Positions 1-9,500 of a stretch of 14,528 nt of DNA are shown piece by piece. Numbering within the stretch: the stretch's first letter is position 1; each line of letters opens with the position of its first letter. The notes under the pieces are model-generated. The model did not search any database. It had not been told where the DNA came from and was given only the letters and a program-made list of their open reading frames with translations. The translations under genes were made by a program, and so were the position numbers. Source of the DNA: Phoronis ovalis (taxonomy: Eukaryota; Phoronida; Phoronidae); assembly GCA_028565635.1 (NCBI GenBank), contig JAOXYB010031854.1, positions 1 to 14,528 of the forward strand, given 5' to 3'.

Positions 1-41
1 ATGTGTGTATATATATGTATGTATATATATGTATAACATGC
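1..41. repeat. TA/TG-rich microsatellite
   Basis: Alternating purine-pyrimidine tract of TG, TA and GTAT units at the left edge, just upstream of a kinase exon and so probably intronic. It is cut by the window edge, so its full length is unknown. Confidence 0.6.
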
Positions 42-122
42 AGGTGTAAAAAGAGACATTTTTATTCCCTTCATCCATTTCCGACGATAAAGAGACAATT
101 CAAGACCTACTGTTTATTTTAG

Positions 123-189
123 ATGGTTCCAGGGGTTCGATTGGGAAGGTTTATCAAATCAAACCATGGTACCACCGCTTCGACCCAAG
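123..189 (+). CDS. PRKG: cGMP-dependent protein kinase, penultimate coding exon (end of kinase domain)
   Basis: The exon sits between a TTTATTTTAG acceptor and an AAG|GTAAGG donor and encodes WFQGFDWEGLSNQTMVPPLR plus PK. This is the end of the AGC-kinase catalytic domain leading into the C-terminal tail. The pattern W-F-x-G-F-x-W-E-G-L followed by T-x-x-P-P is characteristic of cGMP-dependent protein kinases (PKG; foraging in flies), which phosphorylate Ser/Thr when cytosolic cGMP rises. The exon begins with the last base of a split codon (phase 2) and ends in phase 0, matching the next exon at 687. The rest of the kinase lies left of the window. I cannot separate the PRKG1 and PRKG2 types from so short a piece. 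Confidence 0.9.
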
Positions 190-686
190 GTAAGGTTTGA
201 CTGCATGTAAACAAAATATGATAAATGGGGATACAAAGAAGGCTACTAAAATAAAGTACCATCCGTTTGAAAATGCGAAATTAATAAAAAGTAGTTAAAT
301 AAAGACATGAATTGTATTTTGTTTTCAAGCGTACTGCATTACTATGGCCGCCATTTTGACATTGTTGACTAAACACTGACATTTTTAAATTTTATAAAAC
401 ATAATGTTGCCAATACAAGTCATACTCCTGCCGCATGCAACCAGAGGCAGATGCTTAAAATAAAAATACAAAATGTTCATAAAATTAATATACATGCGCG
501 CATTATGTGTGCAAACTAATGGAGTTATGCAGTAAGTGTATTACTTTCCAAAGCCTACTCCTTGTCAATGGTGAGATTTTTTTTAATATCATTATAAATT
601 GTCTCCTATTGTTCGGATCGAACTGTTCATTTAAACACATTAATTTGTCTTGCATGGATGTCAAGCTACTGATTATTGTTTTGCAG
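190..686 (+). other. last coding intron of the PKG gene
   Basis: A 497-bp GT-AG intron with a polypyrimidine-rich TTATTGTTTTGCAG acceptor. I see no repeat, RNA gene or nested coding exon in it. The open frame that continues upstream of the next exon (from about 507) is intron readthrough. Confidence 0.85.
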
Positions 687-782
687 GTTCGTGGACCGTC
701 GGATCACAGCAACTTCGACAGTTATCCTAAAGAAAATGATATCCCTCCTGATGAAATGTCTGGATGGGATGCGGATTTCTGA
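687..782 (+). CDS. PRKG: cGMP-dependent protein kinase, last exon (C-terminal tail)
   Basis: The exon runs from a TTTTGCAG acceptor to a TGA stop and encodes 31 residues. They include [18 protein letters not shown] and end SGWDADF. This is the AGC-kinase C-tail of PKG: the S-N-F-D-S-(F/Y) segment is the NFD motif that reaches over the ATP site, and the acidic, proline-containing stretch before a final S-G-W-D-x-D-F is a PKG signature. It joins in phase 0 to the exon ending at 189. The upstream Met codons in this frame lie in intron and are not starts. Confidence in the family is high; the paralogue is unresolved. Confidence 0.95.
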   Translation, partial: VRGPSDHSNFDSYPKENDIPPDEMSGWDADF

Positions 783-985
783 GCAAGCTTCAATATGCAA
801 GTGGGATACTTTTAATGTCTGGAGGTCTTGCTACGTCGCTGAATTTCGCACACGAAGTATTTTCAACTGTGCAGCCATACAAAGTATACAGAAGGTGCAA
901 AATTGAATCATTATGTTGCTTATAAAATTTAGGGAATGATATTTTTGTATTTAGGAGACATTAATAAAATGAACACACTGTGCCA
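783..985 (+). other. PKG 3' UTR (approximate)
   Basis: AT-rich untranslated sequence after the TGA, running to about 15-20 bases past an AATAAA at 963-968. The true cleavage site is inferred. Other AATAAA motifs further right (for example 1629-1634) could give longer transcripts. Confidence 0.5.
963..968 (+). promoter_or_regulatory. polyadenylation signal AATAAA of the PKG gene
   Basis: Canonical AATAAA about 180 bases after the PKG stop codon. A T/G-containing stretch (TGTTGGACTATTTACTCTGTT) follows about 20 bases downstream, as expected near a cleavage site. The motif also occurs by chance in DNA this AT-rich. Confidence 0.55.
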
Positions 986-2236
986 AATATGTTGGACTAT
1001 TTACTCTGTTACCTATTCCTGCATTCATCCGAGGTATTATTGCTTCCTATGGGCACTAATTAAGTTTAAGATGATACAAAAATATCGTGTTGATTAAAAT
1101 AATATGGTTGTGACAGAGATACACTACATGACACCTATTTTTTGTACTTTAGATTAGAAACAACTTAAAGCAACACAACAACAGTTTAGGTTTATATTTA
1201 TTGAAGCATCAATAACACACATTTTCTGTAAAAAGTACTGAGCATGCAACTGACTTTAAAATTGACATTGTATAAAATACATTGTAACCTTTAACTGTTG
1301 TTTAAAAAAAACAAGATTTTGCAAAGCGTTGTCATAATAAAATGTACATCTTATTTGTTAAACAATCAAATCAATGAGTAATATATATATACACATTGAC
1401 TAATACTATTTGTTACATCTGATGTAATTTGATGAAACGCTAAGTATTTGCCACAATTTTGATCACAAGTAATAAGTAAAATAGCATATTTATAAAATTC
1501 ATTTACCCCAGCATTCATTCATTTGTCAAGGGAATTGGTATAATATTTTATACAATTATTGTAAATATTTACAAAAAATGTTTTAAATGTAAACGGATGA
1601 CAAATATTTGTTTGTCTTTTATCCTGTGAATAAAAAAGCTAAGTTAAAAATAATTGATTTTCTTTCAAATAATTTCACATAAAAGCAGAAATTAGACTCT
1701 ACATCATAGTTCACTGTTTTAATTACAGCTTAAATTCACCATTCACTTGCCGCAAAGCATTATAAACCTAAAAGTTTAAATATTATGCTTTGTGGATACG
1801 AATTTTTCTTAATAAACATTACCGTTTTCTAAAACTGTATCACTGAAAGATTAATCAGATATAACTATACACTCAGCTAGTAAATTCATTACCCTTATAA
1901 CATATACATTGGAACTAAGAAATATTTCAAACTAAAACAATTCTGGTTTATAAAAAATGAAATTACTGAATATATACACCTTGGATTTTTTAAAATTTTA
2001 CATACATTTTAAAAACTTTATAAAACTAAAATGTTTAAGTAGGAATGGTTTTTAATGTCATCACAATAAGATAAAAGTATTGAACAATAACAACACATCT
2101 TCAACAAAACATAGCTTTAAATTTGGAAATAAATACAAAGACAACAAATAAATTCTTCAATAAAATGAAAGTAAGTCAATGACATGATACAAACTAATAC
2201 AAAGCTTCTGGCACACACAGTTTTGCAAAAAAAAGT

Positions 2237-2339
2237 TGTGGATGAGAATTTAATATAATTACCTAAAAAGAAATGTCACCAAGTGTTTTTCCATTTTATT
2301 TTAAATGTTTGAGTACCTGGTGAGTACTTCTCATCCACA
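2237..2339. repeat. 12-bp perfect inverted repeat around a 79-bp spacer
   Basis: TGTGGATGAGAA at 2237-2248 is the exact reverse complement of TTCTCATCCACA at 2328-2339. It may be the remnant of a small inverted-repeat element or a hairpin in a transcript. No target-site duplication was recognised. Confidence 0.5.
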
Positions 2340-2765
2340 GCAGTGCTGTTTTGATAATTTTATGTAATATTCACATCTAAATTGTTATCACTTTCTAGGA
2401 ACTACCTGTATGTTCAAAACCTTTGAATTACATGTAGGCCACAAAGTCAATGATTATTATTTTATATTACTTTATACTTAATTGCTTACATATTTATAAT
2501 TATAGTAATTAATTAAAATTTAACTATTTTGACAAAAACTTGTTTCTTGTATATCAGTTTAACAAAACATTTTCAACAAGTAGTTTAATTATAAACAACT
2601 TTTTCTCTGAGAATTATTCTATAGTTGTAAACCAAACACCTGGAAGCATATCATAGTGCCACTATTCATTATAGCTGAATGTCCCCTAGTAGGGAAACTA
2701 GAACTAATTTGCTCATAAATAAGAAAACCAAATTTTACAATTTGGAAAAAACAAATGCAACTTAC

Positions 2766-2835
2766 TGGTCAAAATGTCATCTGAATCAGTGTTTTGCATC
2801 TGGAGGTGCTGAACCCAGCGGGAAAAGATTTTCAA
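2766..2835 (-). other. orphan exon-like segment on the minus strand
   Basis: On the minus strand a 70-bp block lies between a TTTTCAACAG acceptor and a GACCA|GTAAGT donor, and only one of its three frames is open. That frame reads LKIFSRWVQHLQMQNTDSDD followed by ILT, entering in phase 0 and leaving in phase 1. Base composition is less AT-skewed than the surroundings. I do not recognise the protein. A possible partner further upstream on the same strand (about 2950-3000, reading MTINLIQYRRYSMKIK before a GTGAGT) does not join in frame. It could be an exon of an unrecognised minus-strand gene, an alternative exon or a gene relic. Confidence 0.35.
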
Positions 2836-3311
2836 CTGTTGAAAACAAATTTTAGAACAAACAAATTTTGATGCACAAAAACATACACTGATAATATCAG
2901 TAAACCTTGTGACTACTACATTATTCAAAAATCTGTTGTTGATAAAACTCACTCCTTAATTTTCATGCTGTACCTCCGATACTGAATAAGGTTTATAGTC
3001 ATATCAGCTGAAACCTTCATATGACCGAACAATATCAGCATTCTGTTATGATTACTGTTTTGTGATTAGCTTAGGATAAAGCTTCTGGTGGCAGAAAGAG
3101 TTAGCTTTACTATTTTTTTTTTGAAAAAAAAACAAAACAAATAAATTTGATTTTTTTTTCATCTTTGCAACAATTGGTAAAATTCAAAATTCGATTGTTA
3201 ATATCTTGTATAATAATACAGAATGAAAAAAAAAAAAAGTTAGTAATTCATACAACAGTCTGACCAGAATAATGCATTTGACTTTTTGAAATTAAATTTG
3301 TGATTTTCAAT

Positions 3312-3317
3312 TTTAAT
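3312..3317 (-). promoter_or_regulatory. possible polyadenylation signal ATTAAA of the protease gene
   Basis: The minus strand reads ATTAAA about 80 bases past the protease stop codon. It is the commonest variant of AATAAA and the nearest candidate downstream of the gene. Chance occurrence is quite possible in DNA this AT-rich. Confidence 0.35.
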
Positions 3318-3397
3318 AAATTAGCTACTAATTTCCTAGTTCTGTCAATCAGCTGTTTATACAGATATACATGGAATGTTTGGCATTATATTAACTT

Positions 3398-3589
3398 CTA
3401 TGGAATTTCTTGCATTATTTGTTCTATCCATAGTACATAATGAGGGACCCGCGTGTAGATATCTGGCCTGGCTTTTTGTACTCCTGTCAATGTCTGTGAA
3501 CATAAAAAGTCTAAACCATGGCTGATCACACCAGATAATGTCCATTGATGATGGGAGTTTAAGCACATCAGAGGTCCACCACTGTCTCC
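3398..3589 (-). CDS. S1 protease: Ser195 exon and stop
   Basis: The last exon, 63 codons plus TAG. It opens with G-D-S-G-G-P-L-M-C (catalytic Ser709 and the cysteine at 201), continues [13 protein letters not shown] (cysteine at 220) and ends [20 protein letters not shown] then MQEIP. Position 215, normally Trp, is His. The segment from 216 to 225 is about eight residues longer than usual. Position 226 is Asp749 (R-P-D-I-Y-T-R-V) where trypsins have Gly. With Thr at 189, the acidic residue of the S1 pocket appears to have moved to 226. The C-terminal helix W-I-E-Q-I is typical. A possible ATTAAA follows about 80 bases on. Confidence 0.94.
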   Translation of the reverse strand, partial: GDSGGPLMCLNSHHQWTLSGVISHGLDFLCSQTLTGVQKARPDIYTRVPHYVLWIEQIMQEIP

Positions 3590-6500
3590 CTACAACATAT
3601 ACAAATTTAGTTACATTGGTAGTAAAAATGGCTTAAAATTAACAGTTTAAAAAAATACTGACTGCTGTTTACATTAACTTTAGTTCTTTGGTTTTGTTTT
3701 ACTTTTGAAACTATCAATTTTGTACATTGATTTTTATTATTTACAAATTGAACTGTGGGAAGTTTAGAATGTATCAGTTGATGTTTTCACACCATGACGC
3801 CTACATGCGGACCTGTTTACTCCATGAACCGTCTCAACTCCCAAAGTAGCCTACAGCAATTTTTTGTTACAGCCTTGCAAGAACTCATTTTACGATTAAT
3901 AGAACATTGCTGGTACTTGTGTAAGATTTGCTGCTCAACAAGACAGATTCAAACTCTTTATCAAGCAAGAACCTAGGCTGGACATTCCTCTAATTTCTTA
4001 AATTTGTAAATATTAACTTGCACAGGATGGCAAAATAACAGTTAATTAAATTTAGCATTATGCTGCTTCTAGTAATATAAGACAATATGACATGAAGAAA
4101 TAATCTCTTGTTGGACTAGCAAATTGAATTAATGCCTCAAATGTACATTAATTAATGACAAAAAAATTCTGGACAAAATTTATTCTACCATTTGTGGCAT
4201 TTTTTAAGATTTAAAGAGATTTTAGAATTCCTTTTTTTTTCTGAATTCATATCTGTACTTTGTCTCACTAAACTTTGAGGTTTCTATATCAAACCAGTAC
4301 ATCACTTAGTCACCATTTCAGATAGCACCTGTTACAGATAGCACATGCTGAATTGATGTTTAAAGAAACTTGATATTACTGTCAGTGGGCCCCCTATTTA
4401 CCTGCAGTTTTTGAAGTTCTGTTCCACTGTTATAAATACCCCTAAATTATTTTTTTTAATTTTGGCCTATTTATTTAATGTCACCCTGTACGGTATGACA
4501 AAATCTTACATTACAACTTGTAATATGTCCCGATTCATAACCAGCACATAGCATTGTTTCATTTTGGAATCTATTTCCAGCTGCTGTTGGATCACGACAT
4601 CGTGCTGTTGTCCATATATCCATCTTTGCCTCACGAAGCTGAGTTGCTGGGCCAGAACCTGTATTAAAACAAAGTAAAAATAAATTACAAAAAATATATA
4701 GTTTTCAATAAAATAATGAGGTAAATACAATGTAGTTATACCTAAACTTTTAATACACTTGCATGCATTTCAGATACCTAGCATAATAGTCTTTTTTTCA
4801 TAACTCTACTCCTTATTATCTTCAATAGTTAAGTTTCCCTTTGTTGCTAAATATCTAAATAAAAAGTTTTAATATTAACAAAAGACACATTTTAATTTCT
4901 GCTTAAATACGGCATTCATTTATAAAGCAATATCTTTCATTGTTTATAAACAAAAGCAACTGAAAAGATGAATCTGGATTAAGCAATGTTTCATACCTCC
5001 AGCTCCGTCAATATATCCCCATCCTGCTACAAAACATACACTTGAACTAGGAGTAACTGTCCCTGGCTCTGGCAAGCATACTGGTTTGATGTAATCTGTG
5101 AATGTCACTGGTGTTGCCAATTTCAGTAAAGCAATATCGTTTACATTTATAGTTCCATTATTAAAGAAGTCAGGATGCATAAAAAGTTCAGAAATTCGAA
5201 CGCGAATAGTATGAACATTAGCACCAAAAGCTCTCTGAGTGGATCCAAACTGAAGCTCAAAATAATGTACGGTGTTATTGCGACCACTGGAAAAAAAATC
5301 AAGATCACAGTTTTGTTATTATAATAAAAAAATGCGAATAATTAACACCTGCAAATTCAAGTTTGAGGTTTAAAGTAATTTCAATTTCCTGAAGAAGTTT
5401 TGTTTGTAGATTAATGGATATAAGTTAACAAAAACAAAACAAAAGCGCTTACCTCTGGAAAACATGCGCAGCAGTAACAGCCCACTCTGAATTAATCAGA
5501 CTTGCCCCGCCAGTAAATTGGCCCAGAAAGTAAATTCCTCCAACCCATGGCCAAGATCCTTCTTCAGCTATATCACCACCAATTACATATTCTTGAGGAA
5601 ACTGAATCTTCCTGGACCCTTTGCCACAGTCTTCATGCAAGAAAGCAAATCTTAGAAATTATTATCATCCAATTGAACCAGTTTTTGCATAAGGAAGTAT
5701 AAGCACATAATGGCTAGGCTATATTTTCATGAATGGCATACTATTCTGAAAAAGTAACACTAGTAACAGATAAGTTATAGCAATAACAGAATGCAGTTTA
5801 CACTTCAAGTTGTATATATGGCATCAGAGGAAGAAAGTCCATATAGCTTACCATAGATAGAATTATTTACCTGATTTTGTATAGATAACAAAAATACTGC
5901 AAACTAAGTTAATAGTGAGCTAATTTTTTCAGACAAAATCGTGTTGAAAGATGCATGTTTTATACTAATAAAAAAGATAGATTTTGTTATAGTTATAAAC
6001 AGTGGTACTCTCATTAATAATAAATTCTACCTTTTTCTGAACACACCAAATTTACAACCAAACCAGAGCACTGTGTCCTATAAAATAAAAAAGATCCATG
6101 ATTTTAATAACATAATAATTGATTTTAATAACATAATGAGTACACAGCATTTAAAAAGGAAAGTTAGATGTCTCAACATTAACTTGTATTGGATGTTATA
6201 ATTATGAACATAAAAATATACTAATTAACTTTTGTCTCCGTTACATTCCGTTATACATTGTGTTTGAATGGCCATTACTAATAGCACTGGATCACAAACC
6301 AAAACACTTCAAATCAAAAAAAAAATGAAATTAACATATTTTGTTACAACAAATAATACTAACGTTAGATTTACAGCTGAATACACAGGATTTGTTGAAG
6401 TCGCTCCATACAGTTTTCCATATATGGAAGTATTTAACGGATTCTGTACACCTTTGAATTCCTGTGCATATCTATATTCAAAAATAAAAATTGTCAATTA

Positions 6501-9500
6501 TTGGATCATTTAGCAAAATATACTATCTCGTGATGACATGCAAAAAAATTATTACAAATATGAGCTATTGCAGCTTATGCTATATGTCTCTTTCTTATTA
6601 GTTAATAATGTTTATCATTTAAAAAAAATACAAATTACTGTAATATATTAATTTATGACATCACAGCCATTATATCTCAGAAAAGGGGTCTTACAACCAC
6701 AAGAGACAATTTCGCACACAAACCTTCTATTCATGATATGTTATACATTGTTTTTATAAAAAGCATACAATAAAAGAAAACTTACACCATGCCCATTGCT
6801 TGACAGACTCTGTTATTCCATGTAGCAGACATATCCCAGGAGTCAGAGCACACAGGGCGTAATTCTGTTCCATCTCTTACGTGCAATATAGACACATTGC
6901 TTATTGTTACAAGGTTTACTGTAATTCAAATGTTAAATATTGCTCATTAACAAATTTCAATCAGGAGTACAGGTCAATTTCAGATTAGGGATTTTCTCAG
7001 GAAAGAAAATTATATTTTAAACACCTCTAATACAGTTAAAAAAGTTTATCAACTTTATAACGTAAATAAGAAATCTTGAGAATCTTGGGACTCTAAGGTC
7101 CCCTAAAACAGCTATTAATGGGGCACTGTTTACAAATTTTTGACATATATTCCATCCATCATACTAATTCAACTGCACTTTTATGACATGGCAGTCTAAA
7201 CACATCAAATAATAAAACAAATATTACAGGCATAAATGTTCTAGGAAGTTTCAAAAATAACTCACTGCAGTCTATCTCATCGGATGCATCTGGACAGTCA
7301 GATATACCATCACATCTGCTAGAAGTGGGTACACAGGAGTAATCCATACATACAAAATCACTGGGTTGGCAGTTTAATGCAGCTATAAAGCAAAATATAT
7401 TTTATATTTACATCTTTTTTCAGTTTAGATGTAATTCAACAATCAGAAAAAGTTATCATTAAAACTTTACTTTAGTTTCTTAAGCTATGATGTCCACCTA
7501 AAAATAACATTTTAGTGCTACAATAGTTATATAATTATAATTATTATCATGTCTGCAATACTTTAGCAGCTGAAATATCATTTACTACTGCACATCCCAT
7601 ATGCATGAACTAATGAAAGCTCATGCAATACTACTAATGATTTTGTATCAGGGCCTCTGATAGATCGCTAACTGAAAACTCACATATCTTAAATAAACAG
7701 CAAACTGTGATTTTTGAAATGAAATTGCACAAGAAAAACATACCACAATTCTGTTCATCAGTTCCATTAACACAGTCAATGCTTCCATCACAAAGCCATT
7801 CCATCTGAATGCATTTGCCATCGAGACACTGATGCTGATCAGAATGGCATGCTGAAAAAATATCACCATGTTTAGAACAATATTATATGCTGTTCCAAAT
7901 TCTGTGGGTTACAGGATAGTGTATTTTTTAAATTCCACAACTGACAGATTTTTCAATAGGAAAACAAGGCTTTTTTAGACGCATGCCATGTTAAAATTTC
8001 TGGAACATATTATACCACATGATACATAATTAATATGTTCCACCATAAACTATAATACTTTCTAACAGATTTTTATCTTCAGAATTCACTATCTTTAAGT
8101 TACTACTCTTTGTTGCTATGTCAATTTGGTCCTAGAATGTCAGAAAGTTACTACTGAAGGACAATGTGAAAACAAATAAACAATATATACATCTCACAAC
8201 AAAGTGCCACAGTTAGAAGATCTTGCTACATTTCGCTCCTCTCTACTAGAAAATTTCAAAAACAAATTGGAGAATAAGCGAAAACCATTCATACATACTG
8301 GCATTCATTCTGATCATAGCTTTTCTATATGCGTTCTAATTTCTAATAATGGATGTAAAAGTGGAATAAAAAATTAAGAAAATCAAGATTCTTTTCACAA
8401 TCTAGAATATACTTACGACAATCAATTTCATCACTATTATCTCCACAGTTATCTTGAGCATTACAATGTAGCAAAGGATCGATACATAATCCAGACGCAC
8501 ACTGAAATGTATATGGAGCCCTACATGCTGAAAAATTATTTAACATACACATATTTATAACAAATAATATGCAAACAATTTTAATACAATATGTCAATGA
8601 CCAAATCTCACTTATAATAACAGAAAAGCAAAGATATCAATAAATGCCCAAATTGTCAAAAATTCAAAGTACTTACAGGTCAAAGACATGACATAATAAC
8701 ACAATTCAAAGCCTTGTTCACACGGATAATTGCGATCAAAATATTACCCAGAAAAAAAATCTTGCAAAACTTTAATCGCGATTATGATCGTTCGCACTAT
8801 AACATTCAATCACGATTGAACATTCTTCCCAGGCTAATAGATTAATCATATGTTGCCTATGCGAATATGCAATACTTTGTTTGCAAGATCAATTCCATGT
8901 GCAAAATGGACAACTTGTCATCGTGCATATGCGTTACGCTATATGATTTTTTTGTAAACATCCTTGCCTTGAGTAGGATTCTCTACCATTCCTTGTATAC
9001 TTTCATCGCTACCATTAAAAAATTGTTTGTTTGCTGTTGCCGACCCACATCCAGAGGAGTTGATCGATAGGTAGAATTATTTTTTGCAGTTGAGAAGAAT
9101 TTTAAACATAATGGACCAATTAACATTAAAGACAAAGGAAAAGTCAGACTGTCAGAATATATGAATACATAAAGTATATGTTTATTAGCGTTGGCTAAAC
9201 AGAATACAAAACAAAGACAACTGCTTTTTTGGTTACAGTTCTGGACTGGCAGCATCCACCATGATGGATCTTTAAATTAAATCTTATAGTTTCTGGTCAG
9301 ACATAAAAATGTTTAAGTCATTATATTTTTTTAGATCTAGTCAGGCCAATTTTATCAATAAAGTAATTAATGCAATTCAAAATAAAGAGATTTATTTAAA
9401 ATTTATTGATTTAAAACTCTTTCCTCGATAATTCTGACATGTCATGTGTTCAAGGGTCTATTTCAAGCATACCGCATGTTAATGGTTCACATGTTTCTTC

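Larger units (their letters stand above)
986..3311. other. AT-rich stretch between two convergent genes
   Basis: About 2.3 kb between the probable 3' ends of the + strand kinase and the minus-strand protease. It is rich in poly-A/T runs and has no long open frame on either strand. Two things stand out: a 12-bp inverted repeat at 2237-2339 and an exon-like segment on the minus strand at 2766-2835, listed separately. Part of it may be alternative 3' UTR of either gene. Confidence 0.6.

Noticed and set aside
507-686. Open frame with a Met start running into the PKG last exon
   Set aside because: It is intron readthrough; the PKG match begins exactly after the TTTTGCAG acceptor at 687 and joins in phase with the exon ending at 189.
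676-906. Second + strand frame overlapping the PKG last exon
   Set aside because: Frame-shifted shadow of the PKG tail, with no family resemblance.
3794-3976. 60-codon + strand frame in the intron before the Ser195 exon
   Set aside because: No recognised domain, no supporting splice or promoter context, and antisense to an intron; it may be relic repeat sequence.
5941-6201. 86-codon + strand frame
   Set aside because: Composition is dominated by I, N, K and L codons typical of AT-rich non-coding DNA, and it includes the 17-bp direct repeat.
6364-6471. Alternative reading of the SRCR second-half exon in another open frame with several cysteines
   Set aside because: Tempting because it would supply Cys residues, but its spacing does not match SRCR. 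The chosen frame matches L-N-T-S...K-L-Y...A-V-x-L and keeps phase with both neighbours.
8867-9255. Small open frames on both strands inside the inverted-repeat element
   Set aside because: They overlap each other, lack transposase motifs and sit partly in the inverted arms.
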